Origin: Zoogloeaceae bacterium
GTDB lineage: Bacteria > Pseudomonadota > Gammaproteobacteria > Burkholderiales > Rhodocyclaceae
Assembly: GCA_024235595.1 (NCBI GenBank)
Contig: JACKMC010000001.1
Span: 744,001-808,000, forward strand
DNA: 64,000 bases
Reading direction: 5' to 3'
The position numbers and the translations under genes were made by a program. Positions 25,038 through 33,929 of this stretch are shown piece after piece. Position 1 is the stretch's first letter. Every line of letters begins with the position of its first letter. The notes below the pieces were generated by a model, which was not told where the DNA came from, did not search any database, and saw only the letters and a program-made list of their open reading frames with translations.

Positions 25038-27450
25038 GTGATTCGTCGCCCCGGCGCAGGCCGGGGTCCAGGGCTCTTGATCTTTGTCGTGTGGTTTTTG
25101 GGGTGCCTTCGGTTGGCGGTGATTGGCCGGGTCTCGCCCCGGCGGGCGACCACCTTTCTTGTGGCGACAAGAAAGGTGGATAAAGAAACGCCCCCTGCCG
25201 CAGCGCCGGCTTCGCCGGTTCCCTCGCTCCGCCCACGCCCGGCGGGTCGCGTCGAAACTCGCCCTGGCGGGCTCAGACATCGACGCGACAATTCCCGCCG
25301 GCCGCGGGCTGCACTCGGCGCTGCAGAAGGGGAAGGTTGCTGCCGGCTCGGCTTCGCCATTGCCGGCGGCGTGTAGGGCCTTCGTTTCGGGCACGGCATT
25401 CGGGCACGATTCGTCGCCCCGGCGCAGGCCGGGGTCCAGTGCCTGCTGATCCTTGCTGTTTGGTTCTCAGGTTGCCTTCGGTTGGCGCCTGATTGGCCGG
25501 GTCTCGCCCGGCAGGGCGACCATCTTTCTTGTGGCGACAAGAAAGATGGATAAAAAAACGCCCCCTGCCGCAGCGCCGGCTTCGCCGGTGCCCCGGTGCC
25601 CCTCGCTCCACCCACGCCCGGCGGGTCGACATCGACGCGTCGAAACTCGCCCTGGCGGGCTCAGACATCGACGCGACAATTCCGCCGGCGGGCGCGGCTC
25701 GGCGCTGCAGAAGGGAAGAACTCGCGCCAGCTGCCGGCTCGGCTTCGCCATTGCCGGCGGCGTGCGTTGCCGTTGTCTCGGGCACGGCATTCGGGCACGA
25801 TTCGTCGCCCCGGCGCAGGCCGGGGTCCAGTGCCTTTGATCCTTGCTGTTTGGTTCTCGGGTTGCCTTCGGTCGGCGCCTGTTGGCCGGGTCTCGCCCCG
25901 GCGGGCGACCATCTTTCTTGTGGCGACAAGAAAGATGGATAAAGAAGCGCCCCCTGCCGCAGCGCCGGCTTTGCCGGTGCCCTCGCTCCACCCACGCCCG
26001 GCGGGTCGCGTCGAAACTCGCCCTCTCGGGCTCAGACATCGACGCGACAATTCCCGCCGGCCGCGGGCTGCGCTCGGCGCTACAGAAGGGGAAGGCTGCT
26101 GCCGGCTCGGCTTCGCCATTGCCGGCGGCGTGCGTTGCCGTTGTCTCGGGCGCGGCATCCGGACACGATTCGTCGCCCCGGCGCAGGCCGGGGTCCAGGC
26201 TCTTGATCCTTGCTGTTTGGTTCTCGGGGTGCCGTCGGTCGGCGGTGATTGGCCGGGTCTCGCCCCGGCGGGCGACCATCTTTCTTGTGGCGACAAGAAA
26301 GATGGATAAAGAAACGCCCCCTGCCGCAGCGCCGGCTCTCGCCGGTCCCTCGCTCCACCCACGCCCGGCGGGTCGCGTCGAAACTCGCCTGGCCCACGCC
26401 CGGCGGGTCGCGTCGAAACTCGCCCTGGCGGGCTCAGACATCGACGCGACAATTCCCGCCGGCCGCGGGCTGCGCTCGGCGCCGCAGAAGGGGAAGGTTG
26501 CTGCCGGCTCGGCTTCGCCATTGCCGGCGGCGTGCGTGCCGCCGGCCTTCGTTTCCGGGCGGCATTCGGGCACGATTCGTCGCCCCGGCGCAGGCGCCCG
26601 GCGGGTCCCTTTGATCCTTGCTGTTTGGTTCTCAGGTTGCCTTGCTGTTGGCCGGGTTCGACCACCTTCTTGTGGCGACAAGAAAGATGTGGCGCCCCTG
26701 CCGCAGCGAAAGGTGGTTGCTTCGAAACTCGCCCTGCGGCGACATCACGGCGCCTGCGCTCGGCTCGGCCAGGCTCGCTCGGCCTTCGCGTCACCGCGCG
26801 CTGCTCGCTTTCGGCCGGGTCTCGCCCGTGGCGACCACCTTTCTTGTGGCGACAAGAAAGGTGGATAAAAAAACGCCCCCTGCCGCAGCGCCGGCTTCGC
26901 CGGTGCCCTCGCTCCACCCACGCCCGGCGGGTCGCGTCGAAACTCGCCCTGGCGGGCTCAGACATCGACGCGACAATTCCCGCCGGCCGCGGGCTGCACT
27001 CGGCGCCGCAGAAGGGGAAAGCTGCTGCCGGCTCGGCTTCGCCATTGCCGGCGGCGTGTGGTGCCTTCGTTTCGGGCGCGGCATTCGGACACGATTCGTC
27101 GCCCCGGCGCAGGCCGGGGTCCAGGCTCTTGATCCTTGCTGTTTGGTTCTCGGGTTGCCTTCGGTCGGCGCCTGTTGGCCGGGTCTCGCCCCGGCGGGCG
27201 ACCACCTTTCTTGTGGCGACAAGAAAGGTGGATAAAGAAACGCCCCCTGCCGCAGCGCCGGCTTCGCCGGTGCCCTCGCTCCACCCACGCCCGGCGGGTC
27301 GCGTCGAAACTCGCCCTCTCGGGCTCAGACATCGACGCGACAATTCCCGCCGGCCGCGGGCTGCGCTCGGCGCCGCAGAAGGGGAAAGCCACCGCCGGCT
27401 CGGCTTCGCCATTGCCGGCGGCGTGCGTTGCCGTTGTCTCGGGCGCGGCA
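25038..27450. repeat. Repeat array B: six ~370-bp hairpin-rich units
   Basis: Same unit and same orientation as array A. Unit starts (ATTCGTCGCC landmark) are near 25038, 25405, 25796, 26164, 26571 and 27090, so spacing is 367, 391, 368, 407 and 519 bases; a decayed end lies near 27450. The central hairpin (loop GGCG) appears at about 25150, 25521, 25909, 26275, 26835 and 27201, with a damaged copy near 26660. Its outer arm bases change together: ACC pairs with GGT in three copies and ATC with GAT in three. Palindromic REP-like and TCGCGTCGA/TCGACGCGA elements accompany each. The array lies between two convergent genes. Its long frames (e.g. 596 codons on the minus strand, 25661-27451) are not considered genes. 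Confidence 0.92.
26571..27089. repeat. Rearranged 519-bp unit inside array B
   Basis: This unit carries two hairpin regions: a broken one near 26655-26690, in which the arms no longer match fully, and an intact one near 26835. Between them lies about 120 bp of sequence, only partly related to the repeat, including CGAAAGGTGGTTGCTTCGAAACTCG. It looks like an unequal recombination or gene-conversion product. Confidence 0.65.
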
Positions 27451-27516
27451 TCCGGGAGCGTTTTGTTGCCTCGCCGGCTCTGTCGCCTTGCTGCAGTGCA
27501 GCCCGTCACCGAGCCT

Positions 27517-28455
27517 TCAGTGTGCGGTTTGCTTCCGGCCCAGCATCCGCTGGACCCCGCTGACCACGGCCAGCACCAGAGCTCCGGCGATGACGCCCGC
27601 GGCGCCGTTGATCACGACCGGCGCGAGCGCGCCCCACAGGCCGCCAAGCTGTTCGGAGAGCTGTTCGATCCAGTGATGGATCGGGCCGATGCCGTGGGTG
27701 AGGATGCCGCCGCCTACCAGGAACATCGCCGCGGTGCCCAGCACCGAGAGCCCGCGCATCAACCAGGGCGCGGCGATGAGGATGCCGCGGCCGATCTTGC
27801 GCTGAAATGAGGCCGAGCCGGTATCGCCGCTGCGCCGCGTGAGGTGGAGACCGAGGTCGTCGAGCTTGACGATACCGGCGACCACGCCGTAGACCCCGAT
27901 GGTGATCAGGATGGCGATGCCGACCAGCACCGTGAGTTGTGTGGTGAAGGGGGCGTCGGCAACGGTGCCGAGGGTAATGGCGATGATCTCGGCCGAAAGG
28001 ATGAAGTCGGTACGGATTGCGCCCTTGATCTTGTCGGCCTCGTAGGCAACCGGGTCGATCCCGGGGTCGGCGAGCGCTCCGACGAGCTCTTCGTGGTGGG
28101 CCGCGTCTTCGACGTCGCGATGCAGGAACTTGTGGGCGAGTTTCTCGAAGCCCTCGAAGCACAGAAAGGCGCCGCCCATCATCAGCAGGGGTATCACCGC
28201 CCAAGGCGCGAATGCGCTGATCGCCAGCGCTGCCGGAACGAGGATGGCCTTGTTGCGGAAGGAGCCTTTGGCGACCGCCCACACCACCGGCAGTTCGCGG
28301 TCGGCGGTGACGCCGGTGACCTGTTGTGCGTTGAGGGCGAGGTCGTCGCCGAGCACGCCGGCAGTCTTCTTGGCGGCGACCTTGGTGAGCACCGCCACAT
28401 CGTCGAGCAGGGTGGCAATGTCGTCGATAAGCGCGAGCAGACTTGTTGCGGCCAT
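27517..28455 (-). CDS. DUF808 (YedI-like) inner-membrane protein
   Basis: 312 residues with about six hydrophobic segments. The opening MAATSLLALIDDIATLLDDVAVLTKVAAKKTAGVLGDDLA is the signature of the DUF808/YedI family, as are ELPVVWAVAKGS, GGAFLCFEGFEKLAHK and GAIRTDFILSAEI. The family is widespread and uncharacterised; the acidic N-terminal helix and membrane core suggest a transport or membrane-organising role. It is convergent with array B and the methyltransferase. The start is supported by the exact family N-terminus. Confidence 0.87.
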   Translation of the reverse strand: MAATSLLALIDDIATLLDDVAVLTKVAAKKTAGVLGDDLALNAQQVTGVTADRELPVVWAVAKGSFRNKAILVPAALAISAFAPWAVIPLLMMGGAFLCFEGFEKLAHKFLHRDVEDAAHHEELVGALADPGIDPVAYEADKIKGAIRTDFILSAEIIAITLGTVADAPFTTQLTVLVGIAILITIGVYGVVAGIVKLDDLGLHLTRRSGDTGSASFQRKIGRGILIAAPWLMRGLSVLGTAAMFLVGGGILTHGIGPIHHWIEQLSEQLGGLWGALAPVVINGAAGVIAGALVLAVVSGVQRMLGRKQTAH

Positions 28456-28529
28456 TCGGGGAGTCCTGTGTGTCAGCCGCCTTGGCGGTCGTTGCGTAAC
28501 ATGTTAGCGGTACATGGGCGAGGCATGCA

Positions 28530-29219
28530 TCAATCCTGCCTGTCGCCGGCAAGCTTGCGCAGTGCCGCGGCGACTTCGAAAAGATCCTTCATCACCGGCA
28601 CGCCAAGGCTCAGCACGTCTTCCGCGGGACTGAGCATATCGGGCACCATCACTACCCGGGCGCCGGCCGCGATGCCGCCACGGACGCCGGTATTGGAGTC
28701 CTCGAGCACGAGGCAGTCGCCGACCGGTGTCGCGGCGAGGCGGGCGGCGGCGAGATAGATGTCGGGCGCGGGCTTTCCCCGGCTGACCTCGTCGCCGCCG
28801 ACTACGCCCCCCAGGCGTGGCAAGAGGCCGGTGTGGGCGAGTTTGGGCACGGCGCGGCTGCGGCGGGTGGAGGTCGCGACGACGCGTGGCAACTCGAGGC
28901 TCTCGAGCAGATCGAAGAGCTCGAGGACGCCGGGCTTGAGTGGAAAGCGCCCTTCGGCGATGGCCTGCTCGTAGCGCCGGCCGAACTCGGCCTGGTGGTC
29001 GTCGACCGGGAAGGTCGGCCCGAATGCGTCGCGTAGCAACTGGTAGCCGTCGCGCGAATTGCTGCCGATCATGCGCATCGCCACATCGTGGTCCCAGGGC
29101 AGCCCCAGGTACAGGCTCGCCTCGCGGCCTAGCTCGTAGGCGATGCGTTCGGAGTCGAGCAGCAGCCCGTCCATGTCGAAGATCACGGCGCGAATGGGAT
29201 GGGAGTCGAAAGTCGTCAT
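28530..29219 (-). CDS. HAD-superfamily phosphatase (beta-phosphoglucomutase-like)
   Basis: 229 residues. HAD motif I is VIFDMDGLLLDSE (nucleophile Asp in DMDG), motif II Thr/Ser lies in VVATSTRRSRA, motif III Lys in GKPAPDIY, and motif IV in VLEDSNTGVRGG. The cap-domain position places it in subfamily IA with phosphoglycolate phosphatases and beta-phosphoglucomutases; the substrate is not readable from sequence. Its start overlaps the stop of the upstream prenyltransferase gene by four bases, indicating co-expression. Confidence 0.87.
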   Translation of the reverse strand: MTTFDSHPIRAVIFDMDGLLLDSERIAYELGREASLYLGLPWDHDVAMRMIGSNSRDGYQLLRDAFGPTFPVDDHQAEFGRRYEQAIAEGRFPLKPGVLELFDLLESLELPRVVATSTRRSRAVPKLAHTGLLPRLGGVVGGDEVSRGKPAPDIYLAAARLAATPVGDCLVLEDSNTGVRGGIAAGARVVMVPDMLSPAEDVLSLGVPVMKDLFEVAAALRKLAGDRQD

Positions 29220-30169
29220 TGCGGGCTCAGTGGCATGCGCCCGAAGGCGAGGGTGGCGGCAAGGATCAGGCCGTGCAAATTCGTTGCGGCGATGGTGAGC
29301 TTGATCGCGGGGGCGAGCTCGGAGGGCTCTGCAGCGTGCTCGATCAGCAGCTTGGCGGCGCGGAAAGAGAGAATCAGGGTGAATGCCGCGGCGGCGCAGC
29401 CCTGCGGCAGGTTGAAGCGTCCGATCTGAAGCACCAGCCAGCCGTAGGCGACCACCGCAAGCAGCAGGTAGCCCCATTTTGCCGTATCCGCGCCGAGCCT
29501 CACCACCAGGGTGCGCTTGCCGGCGATCGCATCGGCCTTGCGGTCGGGAAACTGGTTGATGAAGAGCAGGCTGGCAACCAGCAGCGCATACGAGGCGCCG
29601 GCCACCAGCGGGGTCGAGGCGAAGCCGCCGCGCTGCACGAAATCGGTGCCCATCACCACCAGCAGCCAGCCCGCGGCGATCGCGATCTCGCCAAGCCCGC
29701 GGCTCATCAGGCGCAGCGGCGGCGCCGAGTAGGCCCAGCCCACGACGATGCCGGCGAGGCCGATCCAGATCAGGCCGCCACCGCTGTTCCAGGCGAGCCA
29801 CAGCCCCGCGGGGATGACCGAGGCCAGCAGGCCATAGCCGAAAGCCGCCGTCTGGCGCATGCTCAACACGCCGTTCTGGATGAAGCGGCTGCCGCCGGTG
29901 AAGGGGAAGAGCCGCTCGGTATTGCAGGCATCGCTGCCGTTGCCGGCGTCGTGGTAGTCGTTGATCACGTTCACGCCGGCGTGCGCGACCAGCGCGAAGA
30001 TCACGGTAAGCAGCGCATCCGCGGTGTCGAGCGGGACACTGCCGGCATGCGCCGAAGCCAGGCCGATCAGGCAGGCCACCAGCGTTACGCTGAGGAAGGC
30101 CGGCCGGGTGGCGAGGAAGTAGCGCAGTGCGGGCGAAGGCAGTGTGGCGAGGCTTGGTTCGGCGGGCAT
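29216..30169 (-). CDS. MenA/UbiA-family prenyltransferase
   Basis: 317 residues, eight to nine membrane helices. The first Asp-rich motif is NVINDYHDAGNGSD and the second is NQFPDRKADAIAGKRTL, both typical of the MenA (1,4-dihydroxy-2-naphthoate prenyltransferase) branch. As the organism appears to use ubiquinone and no other men gene is present, the acceptor is uncertain. ATG 30169 (MPAEPSLATL) is chosen; a TTG at 30208 would overlap the upstream gene. Neither has a strong ribosome binding site. Confidence 0.8.
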   Translation of the reverse strand: MPAEPSLATLPSPALRYFLATRPAFLSVTLVACLIGLASAHAGSVPLDTADALLTVIFALVAHAGVNVINDYHDAGNGSDACNTERLFPFTGGSRFIQNGVLSMRQTAAFGYGLLASVIPAGLWLAWNSGGGLIWIGLAGIVVGWAYSAPPLRLMSRGLGEIAIAAGWLLVVMGTDFVQRGGFASTPLVAGASYALLVASLLFINQFPDRKADAIAGKRTLVVRLGADTAKWGYLLLAVVAYGWLVLQIGRFNLPQGCAAAAFTLILSFRAAKLLIEHAAEPSELAPAIKLTIAATNLHGLILAATLAFGRMPLSPQ

Positions 30170-30182
30170 GTGTTGGCGGACT

Positions 30183-30782
30183 TCAGGTGGCAGGTGGGAT
30201 TCGACCAAGCCACAGCAGGGCGGCGGCCTCGAGCATGGCGATCACACGGAACGCAGTGTAGAACGCCCGTTTCGAGGATTTGTGGCGGAACAGTTGCTGG
30301 GCGACGAGCGCGCCGGGCCAGCCAACCGCGCTGATGGCGAGGAGTTCGGCTTCGGGCGTACGGCGAGCATCGCGCTGGGCGCGGCGCTTGTCGATGTTGT
30401 ACATCACGAAGGCGAGCGCACTGCCCACTGCGAGCAGCGGCAGCGTCCACATGGGCAGCCGCCCGATGATCAGGTTCCAGCCCAGTAGCGCACCCATGAG
30501 CAGCGCCAGCGCCCAGTCGGTCGCGAAGTTGCGGCCGCCCTTGGGGGCGGCAGTGGCGGCAGGTCTGCCGGGCGCGTTCGCGAACCGCACGCGGACCGCG
30601 CGCGGCCCCTTGGCGCTCGCGCTGTCGACTTCAAAGCTGAGCAGGTCACCCACCCGTGGCCGCCTGCCGGCGCCCATGATCGACTTGATGTGCAGGAAGT
30701 GTCGCTCCGTGGCGCCGGGAATCACGGCAAAACCAAAGCCGCGGGCGTCGTTCCATTCGATGATTTTTCCGTTGTGTCGCAT
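30183..30782 (-). CDS. Cold-shock domain - DUF1294 membrane protein
   Basis: 199 residues. An N-terminal cold-shock-like OB domain (about 1-65; GKIIEWNDARGFGFAVIPG, with an RNP1-like GFGF) is followed by a linker and a DUF1294 membrane domain (about 90-195) containing MYNIDKRRAQRDARRTPEAELL and GWPGALVAQQLFRHKSSK. This fusion is common in proteobacteria and its role is unknown; it may tie nucleic-acid binding to the membrane. It lies 15 bp downstream of rng, probably in the same operon. Confidence 0.88.
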   Translation of the reverse strand: MRHNGKIIEWNDARGFGFAVIPGATERHFLHIKSIMGAGRRPRVGDLLSFEVDSASAKGPRAVRVRFANAPGRPAATAAPKGGRNFATDWALALLMGALLGWNLIIGRLPMWTLPLLAVGSALAFVMYNIDKRRAQRDARRTPEAELLAISAVGWPGALVAQQLFRHKSSKRAFYTAFRVIAMLEAAALLWLGRIPPAT

Positions 30783-30797
30783 GGCCGTCGTCCGCCC

Positions 30798-32252
30798 TCA
30801 AAGCAGCACGATGTCGTACTGCTCCTGGCCGTAGCTGGCCTCCGGGTGCAGCGAGATGGTCTTGTCGATGAAGTCGGAGAGCATCGCCAGCGCCTGCGAT
30901 TCCTCGTCGTGGAAGAGATCGATGACGTTGGGTGCGGCCAGCACCCGGAACTCGCGGGCATTGAACTGTCGCGCCTCGCGCAGCAACTCGCGCAGGATCT
31001 CGTAGCATACGGTGCGCGCGGTCTTGACCTCGCCCCGGCCGTCGCAGGTGGGGCAGGATTCGCACAGCAGGTGGGCCAGCGATTCGCGGGTGCGCTTGCG
31101 GGTCATCTCCACCAGTCCGAGCTGGGTGAAGCCCGACACGCTCATCTTGGTGTGGTCCTTGGCGAGCGCCTTGCGGAACTCGTCGAGCACCGCGTCGCGA
31201 TGTTCGACGCTTTCCATGTCGATGAAGTCGACGATGATGATGCCGCCGAGATTGCGCAGGCGCAGCTGGCGCGCGATGGTCTGGGCAGCCTCGAGGTTGG
31301 TCTTGAAGATGGTGTCGTCGAAGTTGCGGGCGCCGACGAAGCCGCCGGTGTTCACGTCCACCGTGGTCATGGCCTCGGTCTGGTCCATGATGAGGTAACC
31401 GCCGGACTTCAGATCGACCCGCCGCGCCAGCGCCTTCTCGATCTCGTCCTCGACCCCGTAGAGGTCGAACAGCGGGCGCTCGCCGACATAGTGGGTGAGC
31501 AGTGGCAGCACCTTGGGCATGTACTCTTCGGCAAAGGCGGTGAGCTTCTGGAAGTTCTCTCGCGAGTCGATCTGGATGCGGCCGGTTTCGTCGCCCACCA
31601 GATCGCGCAGCACGCGCTGGCCGAGGGTCAGGTCCTGGTACAGCACCTTGGGCGGAAAGGCCCCCACCGTGCGACTGCGGATTTCCGCCCAGATCTTGCG
31701 CAAGTAGGCGATGTCGGCCAGCAGCTCTGCGTCGGAGGCGGATTCGGCCATGGTGCGCACGATGAAGCCGCCCGGCTCGTCCGCGGGTACCAGCCGGGTG
31801 AGGCGCTCGCGAAGCTGCTCGCGCTCGGTCTCGTCCTCGATCCGCTGCGAGATGCCGATGTGCTTCTCCTGCGGCAGGTAGACCAGCATCCGGCCGGCGA
31901 TGCTGACCTGGGTGGACAGCCGCGCGCCCTTGGTGCCGAGCGGATCCTTGAGCACCTGCACGGTGATGTTCTGGCCCTCGGCGAGGATGCGCTCGATCGG
32001 CTTGGGGCCGTCGCCGTTGTGGCGTTCGCTCCAGATGTCGGCCACGTGCAGGAAGGCGGTGCGTTCGAGACCGATATCGATGAACGCAGACTGCATGCCC
32101 GGCAGCACCCGCACCACCTTGCCGAGGTAGATGTTGCCGACGATGCCGCGACTGGCGCTGCGTTCGACGTGGAGTTCCTGGGCGACGCCGTTCTGCATCA
32201 GCGCGACGCGGGTTTCCTGCGGGGTGAAATTGATCAGAAACTCTTCGGCCAT
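30798..32252 (-). CDS. rng: Ribonuclease G
   Basis: 484 residues. S1 domain near the N-terminus (NIYLGKVVRVLPGMQSAFIDIGLERTAFLH), then the RNase E/G catalytic core with the DNase I-like subdomain TTVDVNTGGFVG and IIIVDFIDM carrying the Mg-binding Asp residues. The zinc-link CPTCDGRG is also present. The long C-terminal scaffold of RNase E is absent, so this is RNase G, which matures the 16S rRNA 5' end and degrades some mRNAs. ATG 32252 gives the family start MAEEFLINFTPQETRVA. It follows maf in the standard nadD-rsfS-rlmH-maf-rng order. Confidence 0.95.
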   Translation of the reverse strand: MAEEFLINFTPQETRVALMQNGVAQELHVERSASRGIVGNIYLGKVVRVLPGMQSAFIDIGLERTAFLHVADIWSERHNGDGPKPIERILAEGQNITVQVLKDPLGTKGARLSTQVSIAGRMLVYLPQEKHIGISQRIEDETEREQLRERLTRLVPADEPGGFIVRTMAESASDAELLADIAYLRKIWAEIRSRTVGAFPPKVLYQDLTLGQRVLRDLVGDETGRIQIDSRENFQKLTAFAEEYMPKVLPLLTHYVGERPLFDLYGVEDEIEKALARRVDLKSGGYLIMDQTEAMTTVDVNTGGFVGARNFDDTIFKTNLEAAQTIARQLRLRNLGGIIIVDFIDMESVEHRDAVLDEFRKALAKDHTKMSVSGFTQLGLVEMTRKRTRESLAHLLCESCPTCDGRGEVKTARTVCYEILRELLREARQFNAREFRVLAAPNVIDLFHDEESQALAMLSDFIDKTISLHPEASYGQEQYDIVLL

Positions 32253-32342
32253 GGGGGGATTCTTGAAATGGGGGATGGGCAAGGGGCCGCCGTTCGTGCC
32301 CCTTGCCTATCGCTCATCACGCCGCGCCTGTGCGCATCCCGC

Positions 32343-32966
32343 TCACAGCAGCGCGTAGTCGAATTCCTTCAGCAGATCCGCCGTTTCAAAGAGCGGCAAG
32401 CCCACAATGCCACTATAGCTGCCGCGAATCTCCTCGATGAATATCGCCGCCCGCCCCTGGATGCCGTAGGCGCCGGCCTTGTCCAGCGGCTCCGCGCTCA
32501 TCGCGTAATGGCGGATCTCGTCTTCACTGAGCGCTCGAAAGCGCACTTCGCTGACGTTGAGGCGGTAGCGGGTGCGACATCCGTTGCTCATCGCCACGGC
32601 GGTCAGCACCCGATGGCTGCGACCAGAAAGGCGGCGCAGGATGGCCGCGGCCTCGTCCGCGTCAGCCGGCTTGCCGATGATCTCGCCGTCGAGCTCGAGC
32701 GTGGTGTCGGCCGCCAGTATCGGCGCCGCGGGCAGCTCGCGCCACTGCAGGCGTCGGACACCGGATTCGGCCTTGGTGAGGGCGATCCGGACCACGTAGC
32801 GTTCGACGTCCTCGCCCGTGAATGGTGTCTCGTCGACATCCGCGTCTTCGCCGCGCTCGCCGCCGCGAAACGTCAGCAGCTCGAAGTGCACGCCGATCTG
32901 ATGCAGCAGCTCACGCCGTCGGGGGCTGCGTGACGCAAGGTAGATGCGAGGTGAGGCGAGTGACAT
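32343..32966 (-). CDS. maf: Maf-family nucleotide pyrophosphatase
   Basis: 207 residues. Starts IYLASRSPRRRELLHQIG, the Maf nucleotide-binding signature, followed by ILAADTTLELDGEIIGKP and GAYGIQGRAAIFIEEIRGSYSGIVGLPL. These Maf enzymes hydrolyse dTTP, UTP or modified nucleoside triphosphates (house-cleaning). The DTTLELDGEIIGKPAD pattern suggests the YhdE (dTTP/UTP) subgroup. It sits between rlmH and rng, the conserved position. Confidence 0.93.
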   Translation of the reverse strand: MSLASPRIYLASRSPRRRELLHQIGVHFELLTFRGGERGEDADVDETPFTGEDVERYVVRIALTKAESGVRRLQWRELPAAPILAADTTLELDGEIIGKPADADEAAAILRRLSGRSHRVLTAVAMSNGCRTRYRLNVSEVRFRALSEDEIRHYAMSAEPLDKAGAYGIQGRAAIFIEEIRGSYSGIVGLPLFETADLLKEFDYALL

Positions 32967-33072
32967 TGCGGCTCCTGCAGCGGACGGTCATGGCCCCGAT
33001 TCTAACCTGTCACGCCGCTTCGTCGGGCACCCTTCGCCATGGACGCTGGTCGGCCGTGCTTGACGCGCGGAC

Positions 33073-33543
33073 TTACTCGCGGTGGTAGGGATGGCCCTTC
33101 TGCAGCGACCAGGCGCGATAGATCGCCTCGGCCAGAAGGGGGCGCACCAGCGCGTGCGGCAGCGTCAGGCTCGACAGGCGCAGCCGTTCATCGGCGCTCG
33201 CCTTGATCGCCGGCGCGAGGCCGTCCGGGCCGCCCACCAGCAAGGCGACATCTTCGCCACCCGCCTGCCATTGTTGCAGACGCCGGGCGAGCTTGACCGT
33301 GGTGAGATCATCGCCGCGCTCGTCCAAGATCACCCGCCGGCAGCGTTGGGGCAACGCCGCCTCGAGGCGCTGCGCCTCGGCCGCCATCATCGCCTCCACG
33401 GTCTTGCCGGTGGTGCGCGGCTCGGCCTTGACCTCGATGAGCTGCAGCGGCATCTCGCGCGGCATGCGCCTGGCGAACTCGTTGAAGCCTTCACTCACCC
33501 ACGCCGGCATGCGGGTGCCGACCGCAACGATCAGCAGCTTCAA
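33073..33543 (-). CDS. rlmH: 23S rRNA pseudouridine-1915 N3-methyltransferase RlmH
   Basis: 156 residues, the exact length class of RlmH. The SPOUT knot is visible as VALLVGGPDGLAPAIKASAD and LSSLTLPHALVRPLLAEAIYRAWSLQKGHPYHRE. The terminal HPYHRE is the family signature. It methylates pseudouridine 1915 in helix 69 of 23S rRNA on assembled 70S ribosomes. Only seven bases separate it from rsfS upstream, consistent with one operon. Confidence 0.97.
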   Translation of the reverse strand: MKLLIVAVGTRMPAWVSEGFNEFARRMPREMPLQLIEVKAEPRTTGKTVEAMMAAEAQRLEAALPQRCRRVILDERGDDLTTVKLARRLQQWQAGGEDVALLVGGPDGLAPAIKASADERLRLSSLTLPHALVRPLLAEAIYRAWSLQKGHPYHRE

Positions 33544-33550
33544 GCCACGC

Positions 33551-33925
33551 TCATTCGGTGGCGGAATCGAGCGTGCTGTCGGAGAGCTTGCGGCGCTTCG
33601 CCGGGGTGGTGGCCCACAGCTCCTCGAGGTTGTAGTACTGGCGAACCTGCGGGAGCATCAGGTGCACCACCATCGAACCCAGGTCCACCAGCACCCATTC
33701 GCCGGTTTCGTCGCCCTCCACGCTGAGCACTTCGCCGCCGGCTTCCTTGACCTTTTCCTGGACATTGTTGGCCAGCGCGCGCGTCTGTCGGTTGGAGTCG
33801 CCGCTGGCGATCACGATGCGATCGAACAGTGCGGTGAGTTTGGTGGTGTTGATCACCTCGATGTCCTTGGCCTTGATCTCCTCAAGGGCGGCGACGACGA
33901 TTTTTTGCAGCTTGCGTATGTCCAT
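33551..33925 (-). CDS. rsfS: Ribosome silencing factor RsfS
   Basis: 124 residues. RsfS/YbeB fold with MDIRKLQKIVVAALEEIKAKDI, FDRIVIASGDSNRQTRALANNV and EWVLVDLGSMVVHLM. It binds uL14 on the 50S subunit and blocks subunit joining during nutrient stress. ATG 33925 is the family start; an in-frame ATG upstream (33964) would overlap nadD. A short Ser/Lys-rich tail follows the conserved domain. Confidence 0.95.
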   Translation of the reverse strand: MDIRKLQKIVVAALEEIKAKDIEVINTTKLTALFDRIVIASGDSNRQTRALANNVQEKVKEAGGEVLSVEGDETGEWVLVDLGSMVVHLMLPQVRQYYNLEELWATTPAKRRKLSDSTLDSATE

Positions 33926-33929
33926 TGTG

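Noticed and set aside
13290..27450. The arrays as a CRISPR locus.
   Set aside because: Units are about 370 bp with no unique spacers, and no cas gene is nearby.
25467..27451. Long open frames (up to about 600 codons) crossing array B, and similar ones in array A (12489-14363 plus strand, 13420-14436 minus strand).
   Set aside because: They occur in several frames and both strands at once, encode the repeat over and over, are Arg/Pro/Gly-rich and have no start signals. They are by-products of GC-rich repeats.
30170..30208. TTG at 30208 as start of the MenA-like gene.
   Set aside because: It overlaps the upstream gene, has no ribosome binding site, and the added residues are not family-like; ATG 30169 is preferred.
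30690..32933. 747-codon plus-strand frame opposite rng and maf.
   Set aside because: It is a shadow of two conserved minus-strand genes.
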